From the NCBI GenBank assembly GCA_900547915.1, contig URIN01000050.1, positions 1-8,021 of the forward strand: a stretch of DNA of 8,021 bases, given 5' to 3'. The notes below the pieces were generated by a model. It was not told the DNA's origin, did no database searches, and saw nothing but the letters and a program-made list of their open reading frames with translations. Position numbers and translations under genes: made by a program. The stretch comes from an uncultured Clostridium sp. Its GTDB lineage: Bacteria > Bacillota > Clostridia > Oscillospirales > Acutalibacteraceae. Shown one piece after another: positions 6,743 through 8,021 of the stretch (positions are counted from its first letter, which is position 1; each line of letters begins with the position of its first letter).

Positions 6743-7348
6743 TCAGTTGTCATCCACTTCTCTGTAATCAACCTCAACTGGTTCATTCGGGTCACGGTTC
6801 TCATCAATTTTCTTCTTTATCTTTTTAGTTATTTCAAGCATCTGTATATAAGCTACCAAATCAAGAATAGCAAAAATAATAAGACCTATTCCCAGAAACT
6901 GAACAAGTGTGTTTTGAGTATCGAAAGGATTTGTCATACTCACAATACCGAGCGCCACCGAAGCAACGGAAAAAACAGTGTTGACAATCCATACATGTGG
7001 CATTGCTGATGACACATAAAAAGCATTAACAAGATTTACAATTCCTCCTACGAGAAGGAATATTCCCATCAGGAAGATAATAACTGAGATTATCTGTCTG
7101 TAAGCAAGGCATATAATAATACCCGAAACGGCGGCTATAATACCGAGCGTAAGAGTAAAAACATAATTGCGTTTTATTACATAATTTATGATTGCAAAAA
7201 CACCGCACACAATAAACGCACCGCCTATAAACAATGACACATACGAAAGCATCTTATCGGGGAAAGCTATTAGCAATGAGCCGAGAACAGCACACACAAC
7301 GATAAAAACGATTGAATATTTTTTTATTTCAGCTAAAATTTTTCTCAT
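6743..7348 (-). CDS. DUF308/HdeD-like six-helix membrane protein
   Basis: A 201-residue protein with six predicted membrane helices, at roughly residues 10-29, 35-57, 63-82, 86-108, 118-138 and 148-168, and a charged cytoplasmic tail from about 174 (KKIKKKIDENRDPNEP) ending in an acidic EVDYREVDDN. The paired short helices with glycine-rich turns (LFIGGAFIVCGVFAI, FLLVGGIVNLVNAF) fit the DUF308 / HdeD-like family. HdeD of E. coli is linked to acid resistance, but that role should not be carried over to this distant homologue. ATG 7348 has only a weak ribosome binding site (CGGTG). It stands between the EF-G terminator and the promoter of the mutase operon, so it is probably a single-gene unit. 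No clear terminator follows its stop; the 108 bases between 6635 and 6742 hold only AT-rich DNA and that promoter. Confidence 0.85.
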   Translation of the reverse strand: MRKILAEIKKYSIVFIVVCAVLGSLLIAFPDKMLSYVSLFIGGAFIVCGVFAIINYVIKRNYVFTLTLGIIAAVSGIIICLAYRQIISVIIFLMGIFLLVGGIVNLVNAFYVSSAMPHVWIVNTVFSVASVALGIVSMTNPFDTQNTLVQFLGIGLIIFAILDLVAYIQMLEITKKIKKKIDENRDPNEPVEVDYREVDDN

Positions 7349-7377
7349 AATAACACCGTACTTTCTGTTTTATTTAT

Positions 7378-7407
7378 TATTTACTTATTTTATACTTTTA
7401 AAAACAA
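7378..7407 (-). promoter_or_regulatory. Possible promoter of the DUF308 gene
   Basis: On the minus strand TTGTTT (7407-7402) and TAAATA (7383-7378) lie 18 bases apart, about 30 nt upstream of the start codon at 7348. The -35 overlaps the T-tract of the EF-G terminator. The surrounding DNA is so AT-rich that alternative -10 boxes exist (for example TATAAA), so the exact boxes are uncertain. Confidence 0.3.
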
Positions 7408-7428
7408 AAGGGCGGTTTAAACCGCCCT
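7401..7428 (-). terminator. Intrinsic terminator of the EF-G family gene
   Basis: GGGCGGTTTAAACCGCCC (7410-7427) is a perfect 18-bp palindrome, extended by one A-T pair at each end. On the minus strand it is followed by TTTTGTTTTT (7410-7401), a good rho-independent terminator tail. It starts about 10 nt past the EF-G stop codon. In the plus direction the stem is followed by CTTATG, so it acts mainly for minus-strand transcripts. Confidence 0.9.
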
Positions 7429-7437
7429 CTTATGTTA

Positions 7438-8021
7438 TTAATTATTTGCGCTTTCCTCAATTATTTTCTGAGCGATATGCTCCGGGCATCTTTCATAACG
7501 CGCGAATTCAGCTTCAAACGAACCTCTGCCCTGTGTTATCTGACGCATAGATGTTGAGAAAGTTGCCATTTCTGCCTGCGGTATTTCGGAAAGAATCTCC
7601 TGCATTCCGTCTCCGCTCGGAGTCATTCCGAGAACACGGCCGCGGCGCTTATTAATATCGCCGATAACATCGCCCATAGCGTCATCGTTACAGCTTACTT
7701 TGACAGTCATAATAGGCTCAAGGAGAATAGGCATTGCTTTTGAAACGCCTTCCTTGAACGCAAGAGCAGCCGCCATTTTAAAGCTCATTTCACTTGAGTC
7801 TACGGGATGATAAGAACCATCATAGAGAGTGGCTTTTATACCAACCATGGGATAACCGGCAAGGACACCTTTTTCCATACACTCATTAAGTCCTTTTTCA
7901 ACTGCCGGGAAGAAGTTCTTTGGAACCGAACCTCCGACAATTCTTTCAGCAAATTCAAGTTTTTCACAGCTGCAGGGCTCAAATTCGATAAATACGTCAC
8001 CGAACTGACCATGACCGCCGC
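7438..8021 (-). CDS. Elongation factor G family protein, C-terminal part (possible EF-G-like paralogue)
   Basis: The visible 193 residues are the last part of an EF-G family GTPase, which drives ribosomal translocation or recycling. The 5' part, including the GTPase domain, lies beyond the window edge. Domain IV is recognised by GGHGQFGDVFIEFEP at the edge, IVGGSVPKNFFPAVEKGL, and GVLAGYPMVGIKATLYDGSYHPVDSSEM; domain V by LLEPIMTVKV and GDVIGDINKRRGRVLGM, ending in SMRQITQGRGSFEAEF. Canonical EF-G usually has GGRGQYGHV where this has GGHGQFGDV, and its NKRRGRVLGM and TQGRGSF resemble the EF-G-like paralogues (FusA2/EF-G2 type) often present beside fusA in Clostridia. I therefore leave the symbol blank. 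The reading frame is open to the right edge; an internal ATG at 7878 is not the true start. A terminator follows 10 nt after the stop. Confidence 0.93.
   Translation of the reverse strand, partial: GGHGQFGDVFIEFEPCSCEKLEFAERIVGGSVPKNFFPAVEKGLNECMEKGVLAGYPMVGIKATLYDGSYHPVDSSEMSFKMAAALAFKEGVSKAMPILLEPIMTVKVSCNDDAMGDVIGDINKRRGRVLGMTPSGDGMQEILSEIPQAEMATFSTSMRQITQGRGSFEAEFARYERCPEHIAQKIIEESANN

Noticed and set aside
7438..7878. A separate 146-residue gene starting at ATG 7878
   Set aside because: The frame continues upstream to the window edge with EF-G domain IV sequence, so this ATG is internal.
1..8021. CRISPR array, tRNA or rRNA gene, riboswitch, prophage or attachment site
   Set aside because: No regularly spaced repeats, cloverleaf sequences, long structured leaders or integrase-type genes were seen; nearly all the DNA is accounted for by ordinary genes.

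Overview
The window looks like the end of a draft-assembly contig from a low-to-moderate-GC anaerobic member of the Bacillota, most likely a gut Clostridia (Oscillospiraceae/Ruminococcaceae type). This is inferred from the gene families, from AT-rich intergenic DNA with consensus sigma-A-type promoters, from strong GGAGG ribosome binding sites and from intrinsic terminators. No rRNA or other marker fixes the taxonomy. The first 43 bases are not biological: they are an Illumina Nextera adapter preceded by an i7 index.

All genes except one lie on the minus strand. Left to right: a CCA-adding tRNA nucleotidyltransferase (44-996, minus) cut by the adapter; a divergent plus-strand membrane protein of the CmpB-like 'putative ABC transporter' family (1053-1445); then, convergent with it and overlapping its 3' end by 78 bp, the last gene of a four-gene minus-strand operon. 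Read in its own direction, that operon is: promoter (6698-6670), phosphoglucomutase/phosphomannomutase (6634-4994), a small NifU-like protein (4984-4742), a cytoplasmic GH38 alpha-mannosidase (4729-1802), and an uncharacterised single-pass membrane protein (1802-1368). Gaps inside it are 9 nt, 12 nt and a 1-nt TAATG overlap, which suggests co-transcription and coupled translation. A hairpin that could end this operon lies inside the coding sequence of the opposing plus-strand gene (1210-1240). Upstream come a six-helix DUF308/HdeD-like membrane protein (7348-6743) and the 3' part of an elongation factor G family gene (8021-7438), which ends at a perfect palindromic terminator.

Functionally, the mannosidase would release mannose from imported alpha-mannosides or glycan fragments, and the hexose-phosphate mutase would interconvert 1- and 6-phosphosugars. 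This is a plausible carbohydrate pairing, but the NifU-like gene between them has no obvious link, so a single dedicated pathway is not proven. The remaining genes are housekeeping (tRNA CCA addition, translation factor) or membrane proteins of unknown role.

I found no CRISPR array, mobile element, tRNA/rRNA, riboswitch or obvious new multi-gene system. The most notable points are the adapter artefact that adds a false peptide to the truncated cca gene, and the compact convergent arrangement at 1210-1445. No gene-free stretch exceeds about 110 bases.
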